From NCBI GenBank assembly GCA_029256865.1, contig JARIEH010000053.1:1-5328 (forward strand): DNA of 5,328 nucleotides, in the 5' to 3' direction. This document shows positions 1-5,328 of this stretch, piece by piece. The notes beneath the pieces are model-generated. The model was not told the origin of the DNA. It did not search any database and saw nothing but the letters and a program-made list of their open reading frames with translations. The position numbers and the translations under genes are program-made. Source of the stretch: Psychrobacter sp. (GTDB taxonomy: Bacteria > Pseudomonadota > Gammaproteobacteria > Pseudomonadales > Moraxellaceae). The first letter of the stretch is position 1. The number at the start of each line of letters is the position of its first letter.

Positions 1-328
1 TCTCAGCACTGATAGGCATACTGGCGATAGGTAACACTTGTAAGCTTGGATGCGTCCCAGATCTTAGCCACTGGCAACTCTCACAGCTGCCACAGGCGCC
101 AAGCGGATGCTGGTCACGATTACGGCACAGCAGCCAAGCCACCAAGCGCCATACAAAAGCGCGCTTGCCCATTCCTTGCATGCCAGCAGCAAGTAATGCA
201 TGCGGCAAATTGTGCTGTGGTGTTGACACTCGATTGGTAAGCTGTGTCCATAGTGTTTGCTGCCATGGCAAAAGCGGTGCAAAATAAATACTATCTGTTA
301 TATCTATCGTACTTTCTATATCTACCAT
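1..328 (-). CDS. holB: DNA polymerase III delta' subunit, N-terminal part (cut by left edge)
   Basis: Delta' is the rigid stator subunit of the clamp loader that places the beta sliding clamp on primed DNA in the cytoplasm. Reading leftward from ATG at 328-326 gives 109 open codons to the edge, so the AAA+ remainder and collar domain are missing. Family marks are an early PWQ (21-23), LPHALLAAG (41-49), a P-loop-like GMQGMGKR (49-56), zinc-module cysteines C68, C79, C82 and C85, and GTHP (91-94), matching the order in E. coli HolB. In the P-loop the usual Ser/Thr after Lys is Arg56, consistent with delta' being a non-hydrolysing subunit. The frame is open up to a stop at 376-374; GTG at 335-337 is an alternative start. 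ATG is preferred because a weak GAG lies four bases upstream of it. The gene begins 58 bp after kdsB and is probably co-transcribed. Identity is fairly sure; the start is less so. Confidence 0.87.
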   Translation of the reverse strand, partial: MVDIESTIDITDSIYFAPLLPWQQTLWTQLTNRVSTPQHNLPHALLAAGMQGMGKRAFVWRLVAWLLCRNRDQHPLGACGSCESCQWLRSGTHPSLQVLPIASMPISAE

Positions 329-371
329 TTCGCTCACGCCTAGTGTTTCATGACTTGCTGTACGTTTTAGG

Positions 372-389
372 GGCTATTTAGGCTATTTA
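372..389 (-). repeat. Perfect 9-bp tandem duplication spanning the kdsB stop codon
   Basis: On the minus strand the unit TAAATAGCC occurs twice without a gap, at 389-381 and 380-372. The first TAA is the kdsB stop codon. The unit is a multiple of three, so the second TAA (380-378) lies in the same frame and gives a back-up stop two codons later. A TAG at 376-374 also closes the holB frame upstream of its start. Most likely this is a small slippage duplication. Confidence 0.8.
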
Positions 390-1220
390 CCAGTGCACAT
401 CCGTTTGAAACTCATTCAAAGGTAGCGCATTTAAGCGATCCAAGTCCTCTTGGGTATCAACACCAGCAGGCAGCTGAACGGTTGCGGCAGCGATCGCAAT
501 GATGCCACCATTTTCTAGCACGCGTAGTTGCTCTAAACTCTCTAGCGTTTCAAGCGGCGTTTGTGGCCAATGAACGTACTGCTGCAATAGGCTGACACGA
601 TAGGCGTACAACCCTAAATGTCGATAGGCATTTTTTGGTGCAAATTGCTCTGCTGTTTTTAGATTACCCGCCGCCACAGCTAGCGCCACATCACGATCAC
701 AAGGAATGGGGGCGCGACTAAAATAAAGCGCACGTTGTTTATTATCAATCCTCGCGCTCACGACTTTGACCACCGACGCTCTCGTAAAGGTACCATAGTC
801 TGCAATAGGCTCGTATAAAGTTGCCATGACGCTCTCGCTATCTTGCACCAACAACGTCTTTACTTGCTCCAATAATAGCGGTGGTACCAGCGGCTCATCG
901 CCTTGCATATTGATGATAATATCATCCTCTGCCCAGCCTTTTATCGCAGCGACTTCCGCTAAGCGATCAGTACCTGAGACATGCTCAGCACTCGTCATGA
1001 CGACTTCATAGCCTGCATCAACGCAAACCTGAGCAATACGTTCGTCATCGGTCGCGATACACATATCGTCAGCAAATTCTGCCGCTTGCGCCTTTTCAGC
1101 GACCCACAATATCATGGGTTTACCATGGATACTTAATAGCGGCTTACCTGGCAAGCGCGTGCTTTTAAAGCGAGCGGGAATGACAATATGAGTTTTAACA
1201 GGCACTGATGTAGTCGACAT
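387..1220 (-). CDS. kdsB: 3-deoxy-manno-octulosonate cytidylyltransferase (CMP-Kdo synthetase)
   Basis: KdsB transfers CMP from CTP to Kdo in the cytoplasm, giving CMP-Kdo, the donor for Kdo addition to lipid IVA. The 277-residue product is a single nucleotidyltransferase domain. Visible family marks are the nucleotide-binding signature [15 protein letters not shown] (14-28), ATDDERI (56-62), SGTDR (82-86), NMQGDEP with metal-binding Asp108 (104-110), LYFSRAPIP (165-173), [10 protein letters not shown] (199-208), ESLEQLR (227-233) and GVDTQEDL (253-260). It is about 30 residues longer than E. coli KdsB (about 248), part of this being a short N-terminal leader and part the region around 175-195. 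The ATG start is supported by an AGGAG ribosome site six bases upstream. It follows lpxK after 86 bp and precedes holB by 58 bp. All key motifs look intact, so an active enzyme is expected. Confidence 0.97.
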   Translation of the reverse strand: MSTTSVPVKTHIVIPARFKSTRLPGKPLLSIHGKPMILWVAEKAQAAEFADDMCIATDDERIAQVCVDAGYEVVMTSAEHVSGTDRLAEVAAIKGWAEDDIIINMQGDEPLVPPLLLEQVKTLLVQDSESVMATLYEPIADYGTFTRASVVKVVSARIDNKQRALYFSRAPIPCDRDVALAVAAGNLKTAEQFAPKNAYRHLGLYAYRVSLLQQYVHWPQTPLETLESLEQLRVLENGGIIAIAAATVQLPAGVDTQEDLDRLNALPLNEFQTDVHW

Positions 1221-1226
1221 AGATAA

Positions 1227-1231
1227 CTCCT
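1227..1231 (-). promoter_or_regulatory. Shine-Dalgarno site of kdsB
   Basis: The minus strand carries AGGAG here, six bases before the ATG at 1220. It is the strongest ribosome binding site in the window and fixes the kdsB start. lpxK, exbD and holB have only weak purine stretches, so kdsB may be translated more efficiently than they are. Confidence 0.75.
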
Positions 1232-1306
1232 ATCACAAACAGGTAAAACAATTTAGTTTAAAAACTCACTTAGAACATAGTAAAAATTAACTTAGACAAA
1301 CTTACT

Positions 1307-2446
1307 TTATTTAAGAACAGAATCAGGCATCGGCATAGCAATATCAAATCCTGTTAATTGCTGCTGTAAGCTCTGATAGCAAGCATCAGAGAGCTCGGCA
1401 GTCACAGGTAACACCCATAATCGACTGACAAGATTTTTATACTCATCATTCAGTATTTTTTCAGCAGCCGTCTTTAGTAGTATTGTTCTAATTTTTACCG
1501 CGTCTTTACTGGTCACAATGATAGGATGCTGGCGATATTGCAGCAGTTCGATCAAACTAAAGTCATGATGATCGGGATAAGGATGGGCGATGACATCGAA
1601 ACCAAGCGCGCTTAAAGTATCAAAAAAACGCTGCGGATAGCCAATCCCACTGACAGCATGTACTGTATCACCAGCCATAGGTACAGAATGAACTGATGAA
1701 CCCATACTATTCAATTTGTCGACATTATGGTCAGATAATAAGAACTGCAAACCGCCTGGTTGCAATTGCATGGTCAAACTCTGATCTAAATGATGACTTA
1801 AATGTCCATTTCTATCAGACGTCAGTTCTGCATTGGGTTTTTTGTGATAAACAACGGTCGCCTCTGTGAGCCGTGCCATCGGCTCCCGTAAAAAGCCTGT
1901 TGGCAACAACTGCCCATTACCAAAACCACGCGCGACATCTACCACGATCCATTCAATATCACGTTGCAAAGCATAATGCTGTAAGCCGTCATCAGCAATG
2001 ATCAGCTGCAAATCAGGATGTGCAGCCAGCAAGATTTCAATGGCTTGCTGACGATTGGGACATACGGCCATTGGCACAGACGTCATATTGACGATTAAGC
2101 AAGGCTCGTCACCCACTATACTTGGTAAACTCTTTTGGGTCACCAAAGCTGGCATCTGGCTGCTATCGCCTCCATAGCCGCGACTGATGACCCCAACCTT
2201 GATACCTTGCTGCTGCAAATAATCAACCAACGTTATGATTAGAGGGGTTTTACCGCTACCACCCACCGTGATATTCCCTATCACCATCACAGGTATAGGC
2301 GCACGATAGCTTGCAAGCCACCCAAGCTTATAAGCCTGATGTCTCAGTCGTATCAAGCCGCCATATAGCCAGCTTACGGGTAATAATAACCATAACCAAG
2401 CAGCTTTGCGCTGCCAAGCACGAGTGATCGCCGTCTCAATACTCAT
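1307..2446 (-). CDS. lpxK: Tetraacyldisaccharide 4'-kinase (lipid A biosynthesis)
   Basis: LpxK phosphorylates the 4' position of tetraacyldisaccharide-1-phosphate with ATP on the cytoplasmic face of the inner membrane, forming lipid IVA. A hydrophobic stretch at about 15-32 fits the N-terminal membrane-associated helix. The Walker A motif GNITVGGSGKT spans 57-67. It is followed by SRGYGG (88-93), GDEP (112-115), DDGLQH (152-157) and LPTGFLREP (181-189). The C-terminal half carries VSGIGYPQRFF (265-275), HPYPDHHDF (288-296), TSKDAVKI (312-319) and LPVTAEL (346-352). At 379 residues it is about 50 longer than E. coli LpxK (328); the extra length appears to lie at about 205-260 and 321-342 and in the tail after 353. 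The ATG lies 14 bp after the msbA stop, behind a weak AAGAG, which suggests tight co-expression or translational coupling with msbA. The msbA-lpxK pairing is common in gammaproteobacteria. Confidence 0.96.
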   Translation of the reverse strand: MSIETAITRAWQRKAAWLWLLLPVSWLYGGLIRLRHQAYKLGWLASYRAPIPVMVIGNITVGGSGKTPLIITLVDYLQQQGIKVGVISRGYGGDSSQMPALVTQKSLPSIVGDEPCLIVNMTSVPMAVCPNRQQAIEILLAAHPDLQLIIADDGLQHYALQRDIEWIVVDVARGFGNGQLLPTGFLREPMARLTEATVVYHKKPNAELTSDRNGHLSHHLDQSLTMQLQPGGLQFLLSDHNVDKLNSMGSSVHSVPMAGDTVHAVSGIGYPQRFFDTLSALGFDVIAHPYPDHHDFSLIELLQYRQHPIIVTSKDAVKIRTILLKTAAEKILNDEYKNLVSRLWVLPVTAELSDACYQSLQQQLTGFDIAMPMPDSVLK

Positions 2447-2460
2447 CTGCTCTTAGCCCC

Positions 2461-4233
2461 TTATTTAAAATCACGGGCATACATCTGTGCATAATGGCCT
2501 TGTTTTTCCATTAGCTCGCTATGAGTACCAAGCTCGACAATCTGCCCAGCGTCTAGTACCGCAATGCGATCCGCAGACTCAATGGTCGTTAAACGATGCG
2601 CAATTACCAAGGTGGTGCGGTCTTGCATCACATTATCGAGCGCTTTTTGGATATAAAACTCGGACTCGTTATCCAAGGCACTCGTCGCTTCATCCAGTAT
2701 CAAAATAGGCGCATCTTTTAATAATGCACGTGCAATTGATAAACGCTGACGTTGACCACCCGATAGCTGCAAACCCTCAGCACCGATTTGGCTCTGATAG
2801 CCTTGTGGCATTTTCATGATAAAGTCGTGCGCAAAGGCATCTTTTGCGGCCGCTTCTACTTCAGCCTGTGACTTGTTGGCCAAACTACCGTAAGCAATAT
2901 TATTAAAGACCGTGGTATTAAACAGGACCACTTGTTGGTTTACCATCGCAATCTGTGCGCGCAAGCTCTGAAGAGTGATATCCTCAATAGGTACGCCGTC
3001 TATCGTAATCTGTCCTGAAGTAGTGGTCAGTGTACGTGTCAATAAATTAACCAGTGACGACTTACCCGCACCACTACGGCCAACCAAGGCCACCGTCTCA
3101 CCCGCTCGTACATCCAAGCTGAAGTCTCGCAAAGCCACTGTTGAATCAGGATAGACCAAGCTGACATTATCCAACTTAATCTCGCCTGATAACGTGGGGC
3201 TAAGTATGCCTGTATCTCTTTCTTCAGGCTCATCAAGCAAGGCAAATATAGACTCACCCGCTGCGATGCCACGCTGTAGCTTTTGATTGACATCCGTTAG
3301 TGAGCGTACGGGCTTACTGAGCAGCCCTGCCGCTGCAATATAAGAGATGAACTCACCTGCTGAAATACTATCGATCACCGAGGGACGTAGAGCAAGCCAT
3401 ACCACCACTGCCATCGCCATCGCCATCAACAGCTGCACTGCTGGAGTGTTGATACTATTGGTAATCACTACCTTCATGCCTTGCAGCAGGTTCTTTTTTG
3501 ACACATCATCAAAGCGCTGTGACTCGTATGCTTGACCACCATAGTTTTTGACTACTTGATAACCACTGATCACTTCATTAGTGATATGGCTGACATCTCC
3601 CATGGTTTCTTGAATACCCTTGGACAGTCTTAAATAGCGCTTGGAAGCAAAATTAACCAACCATAATATCGGCGGCAGTACTAAAAACAAGATCAAGGTT
3701 AAACGCCAGTTGGTATAAAGTAAGAAACCAATCAAAGCAATGACCGTCAAGCCATCACGTAGCAAAGTTTTCATTGAGTCGGTGCTGGCAGCCGTCACTT
3801 GCTCAACATCAAAAATCAGTTTAGATGAAATGGTACCGGCTGGATTGGCTAAATAAAAAGAGCTTGGTAAACGCAGTAGTTTATTAAATACTTGTACCCT
3901 TATTTCATACACCAGATTACGAGATACTAAGGCCGAGAAGTAATTCCCTAAAAAGCTACCCACTCCGCGCACAAAAAACAGGATAATGATTAAAGCAGGA
4001 AACCAAGCTTGTTTGCTGCGATCGTTCTGGTTGATAGCATCGGTGATATATTGGAGCATTTTAGCGATCCAAATCTCTGTCGCTGCATTGATAGCAAACC
4101 CTACTACTGTCAACAACAACGCCCACCAGTACGGTTTAAGATAGCTTAATAAACGCAGTAAGGTCTGGATTTTAGAGGTTGGTATTGCCTGTGCAGTCGC
4201 ATCAGAGGTTTTGATTACATCAGATTGGCTCAT
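2461..4233 (-). CDS. msbA: Lipid A export permease/ATP-binding protein MsbA (ABC transporter)
   Basis: MsbA is a homodimeric inner-membrane ABC exporter that flips core-lipid A from the cytoplasmic to the periplasmic leaflet using ATP. The 590-residue product is a half-transporter close to the family length (E. coli 582). The transmembrane domain occupies about 25-315, with hydrophobic segments near 36-56, 78-100, 155-195, 264-283 and 292-307. The nucleotide-binding domain begins at about 350 and is complete: A-loop Tyr361, Walker A GRSGAGKSS (385-393), Q-loop Gln433, signature LSGGQ (490-494), Walker B ILILDE (510-515) with catalytic Glu515, D-loop SALD (518-521) and H-loop His546. The ATG is preceded by GAGG with a five-base spacer. 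Placement directly upstream of lpxK and in a run with kdsB supports MsbA over a generic multidrug exporter, which would share these motifs. Confidence 0.96.
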   Translation of the reverse strand: MSQSDVIKTSDATAQAIPTSKIQTLLRLLSYLKPYWWALLLTVVGFAINAATEIWIAKMLQYITDAINQNDRSKQAWFPALIIILFFVRGVGSFLGNYFSALVSRNLVYEIRVQVFNKLLRLPSSFYLANPAGTISSKLIFDVEQVTAASTDSMKTLLRDGLTVIALIGFLLYTNWRLTLILFLVLPPILWLVNFASKRYLRLSKGIQETMGDVSHITNEVISGYQVVKNYGGQAYESQRFDDVSKKNLLQGMKVVITNSINTPAVQLLMAMAMAVVVWLALRPSVIDSISAGEFISYIAAAGLLSKPVRSLTDVNQKLQRGIAAGESIFALLDEPEERDTGILSPTLSGEIKLDNVSLVYPDSTVALRDFSLDVRAGETVALVGRSGAGKSSLVNLLTRTLTTTSGQITIDGVPIEDITLQSLRAQIAMVNQQVVLFNTTVFNNIAYGSLANKSQAEVEAAAKDAFAHDFIMKMPQGYQSQIGAEGLQLSGGQRQRLSIARALLKDAPILILDEATSALDNESEFYIQKALDNVMQDRTTLVIAHRLTTIESADRIAVLDAGQIVELGTHSELMEKQGHYAQMYARDFK

Positions 4234-4238
4234 AAAAG

Positions 4239-4242
4239 CCTC
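4239..4242 (-). promoter_or_regulatory. Shine-Dalgarno site of msbA
   Basis: The minus strand reads GAGG five bases before the ATG at 4233. This supports that start and the polar N-terminal leader of about 20 residues ahead of the first membrane segment. Confidence 0.6.
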
Positions 4243-4295
4243 GGTTCAGGTATGAATAGATAAGTCGGTAACATCGGTCGATAACGTAAATCGAT

Positions 4296-4324
4296 AAAAT
4301 AAATAGAAGGTGCGACTGCGTAAA
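4296..4324 (-). promoter_or_regulatory. Weak candidate sigma-70 promoter for msbA-lpxK-kdsB
   Basis: In the 151-bp gap between exbD and msbA the minus strand has TTTACG (4324-4319), a 17-base spacer and TATTTT (4301-4296). Each box matches four of six consensus bases. A transcript from here would have a leader of roughly 55 bases before msbA. The region is AT-rich, so such a match may be chance; it is offered because this gap is the longest in the run and separates the motor genes from the lipid A genes. Confidence 0.22.
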
Positions 4325-4384
4325 AAAGAGAGGTAATGATAGTACAAAACCATCTCGAACAATGATAAACAGTGTAATTAACAT

Positions 4385-4816
4385 TTATTGCGCTGGCGTC
4401 TGCCCAAGTGGCATCACTGTACTGATATTTAAGTTCAAAAAACCCAGTTTACCAGCTACATCCATCACCTGCACTACAGACTGGTGTGTCGCATTGGCAT
4501 CAGCGGCAATCACAAACAGCATACCACGTTCACTACCGACCTCTTGCTGTAGCATACTCGTCAATTCAGCGGCACTATTGCTCGCCAGACTGATACCATT
4601 GACCAGATAACTGCCATCCTCTTGTACAGCCACCTCAATGCTATCAAGCCGCTCAGTAACTGCAACCCCTTCAGCTTCAGGTAAAATAATATTTAAGCGG
4701 CTAAAGTGATTGAATGAGGTCGCCAATAGTAAGAACACGATTAAAAACAGCAAGCAGTCAATCATCGGTGTCAGATTAATTTCAAGTGGCTCAACGATAG
4801 GCTTTCTAAAACGCAT
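4385..4816 (-). CDS. exbD: ExbD/TolR-family biopolymer transport protein
   Basis: ExbD/TolR proteins are single-pass inner-membrane subunits that pair with ExbB/TolQ to turn proton flow into work on a periplasmic partner. The 143-residue product has the usual length and layout: a short cytoplasmic N-terminus, the signature INLTPMIDCLLFLIVFLLLA (13-32) as the only membrane helix, and a periplasmic domain over the remaining 110 residues or so. Asp20 in the helix matches the proton-carrying Asp25 of E. coli ExbD. The ATG at 4816 has a weak AGAGA seven bases upstream. It follows the ExbB-like gene after about 99 bp, a looser spacing than is usual for this pair; a poor promoter-like match (TATAAG at 4846-4841 with GTGTCT 17 bases upstream) lies in that gap. 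Neither tonB nor tolA is in the window, so the ExbD or TolR subtype cannot be fixed; the symbol follows the usual naming for copies beside msbA. Confidence 0.9.
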   Translation of the reverse strand: MRFRKPIVEPLEINLTPMIDCLLFLIVFLLLATSFNHFSRLNIILPEAEGVAVTERLDSIEVAVQEDGSYLVNGISLASNSAAELTSMLQQEVGSERGMLFVIAADANATHQSVVQVMDVAGKLGFLNLNISTVMPLGQTPAQ

Positions 4817-4915
4817 GGCAATATCTCTGATGGACGTAGTCTTATAAAACCAGATTTTTAGTCAGACACTTTTACCGCTCTTTTAATGTCACTGCAGTAT
4901 TAATTTTATAACCAC

Positions 4916-5328
4916 TCAAGAAGTAGGAACGGCTGCTTTTTGCATTGCTCGATGTCTCTTTCCAAGCTCCAAATCTAACGCCTCACTCAACTTCTTGCTC
5001 TCTGAATCTGCGTCTTTTATTATAGGTATGGTGGTAGCCATGGAGGATAAGCGCGCCTCTGCCAACAGCTGATAATCATAAAGCTCTTGAATCATAAGCC
5101 CTGCTTCCGTTTCAAACTGAGCATTAATATCAACAATGCGGCGCTGGAAATAACGATATGCTATCAGTGCTGGTATTGCCACAACCATCCCTGCAGCGGT
5201 AGTAATCAATGCCTGTGACACACCTGCTGCAAGCAAGGTAGGATCTTGCATCGCACCATCTGTGATGGCTAAAAACGAAGATATAATCCCCAATACGGTC
5301 CCTAATAAGCCAAGTAATGGCGCAATCG
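4916..5328 (-). CDS. exbB: MotA/TolQ/ExbB proton channel family protein, C-terminal part (cut by right edge)
   Basis: ExbB/TolQ proteins form the pentameric inner-membrane channel that surrounds ExbD/TolR helices and uses the proton gradient. The gene enters from the right edge; the first full codon is at 5326-5324 and 136 residues are visible, ending at TGA 4918-4916. The visible part opens with IAPLLGLLGTVLGIISSF (1-18), the conserved second membrane helix, with Thr10 matching the channel-lining Thr of GTVWG in E. coli ExbB. A short periplasmic turn (22-30) leads to the third helix, whose ALITTAAGMVVAIPALIAY (39-57) carries the second conserved Thr (Thr43). About 75 cytoplasmic residues follow, charged and probably helical, a somewhat long tail for the family. 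A TTG at 5293-5291 is not the start, because the conserved helix continues upstream of it. It pairs with the downstream exbD. The N-terminus, first helix and promoter lie outside the window. Confidence 0.9.
   Translation of the reverse strand, partial: IAPLLGLLGTVLGIISSFLAITDGAMQDPTLLAAGVSQALITTAAGMVVAIPALIAYRYFQRRIVDINAQFETEAGLMIQELYDYQLLAEARLSSMATTIPIIKDADSESKKLSEALDLELGKRHRAMQKAAVPTS

Noticed and set aside
46..240. Plus-strand open frame of 64 codons near the left edge
   Set aside because: It is antisense to the clear holB frame, has no ribosome site and resembles no known protein.
64..282. Minus-strand open frame of 72 codons near the left edge
   Set aside because: It overlaps holB in another frame; only the holB frame shows the P-loop-like and zinc-module motifs.
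3039..3293. Minus-strand open frame of 84 codons inside msbA
   Set aside because: It is a shifted frame within the nucleotide-binding domain of msbA, which is intact in its own frame.
4321..4350. Possible intrinsic terminator after exbD, because of a T-run on the minus strand at about 4328-4322
   Set aside because: No GC-rich stem precedes the T-run; the preceding bases do not pair into a stable hairpin.
4362..4610. Plus-strand open frame of 82 codons opposite exbD
   Set aside because: It is antisense to exbD, which has full family motifs, and lacks a ribosome site.
4841..4869. Promoter in the exbB-exbD gap (TATAAG with GTGTCT 17 bases upstream)
   Set aside because: The -35 box matches only three of six bases and the gap is AT-rich, so the match is not better than chance; it is only mentioned under exbD.
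4916..5293. TTG at 5293 as the start of a 125-residue protein
   Set aside because: The frame stays open to the right edge and the codons upstream complete the conserved second helix of ExbB, so the gene is cut by the window and does not start here.

Overview
The window reads as a chromosomal housekeeping segment of a Gram-negative gammaproteobacterium. Lipid A and Kdo genes imply an LPS or LOS outer membrane. The moderate base composition, AT-rich gaps, protein style and gene order suggest the Moraxellaceae, most likely Psychrobacter or a close relative. That placement is recalled resemblance, not a database comparison.

All six genes lie on the minus strand, so transcription runs from right to left. 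In that order they are: the 3' part of an ExbB/TolQ-type proton-channel gene (cut by the right edge), an ExbD/TolR-type gene, msbA (lipid A flippase), lpxK (tetraacyldisaccharide 4'-kinase), kdsB (CMP-Kdo synthetase) and the 5' part of holB (DNA polymerase III delta' subunit, cut by the left edge). Gaps are about 99, 151, 14, 86 and 58 bp, and no convincing intrinsic terminator lies in any of them. This fits one operon, possibly with weak internal promoters in the two longest gaps.

Three of the genes serve one pathway. LpxK phosphorylates the disaccharide to give lipid IVA. KdsB activates Kdo as CMP-Kdo, which the Kdo transferase (not in the window) adds to lipid IVA. MsbA then flips the core-lipid A across the inner membrane. 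The ExbB/ExbD pair would form a proton-driven inner-membrane motor; its partner protein is not visible. HolB belongs to the replicative clamp loader and has no evident pathway link, so it is probably a transcriptional neighbour.

No mobile element, CRISPR array, tRNA, rRNA or phage feature was seen, and no previously undescribed system is supported. The points most worth checking are the ExbB/ExbD pair beside msbA/lpxK, the edge-truncated holB, a perfect 9-bp tandem duplication carrying the kdsB stop codon, and a long LpxK.
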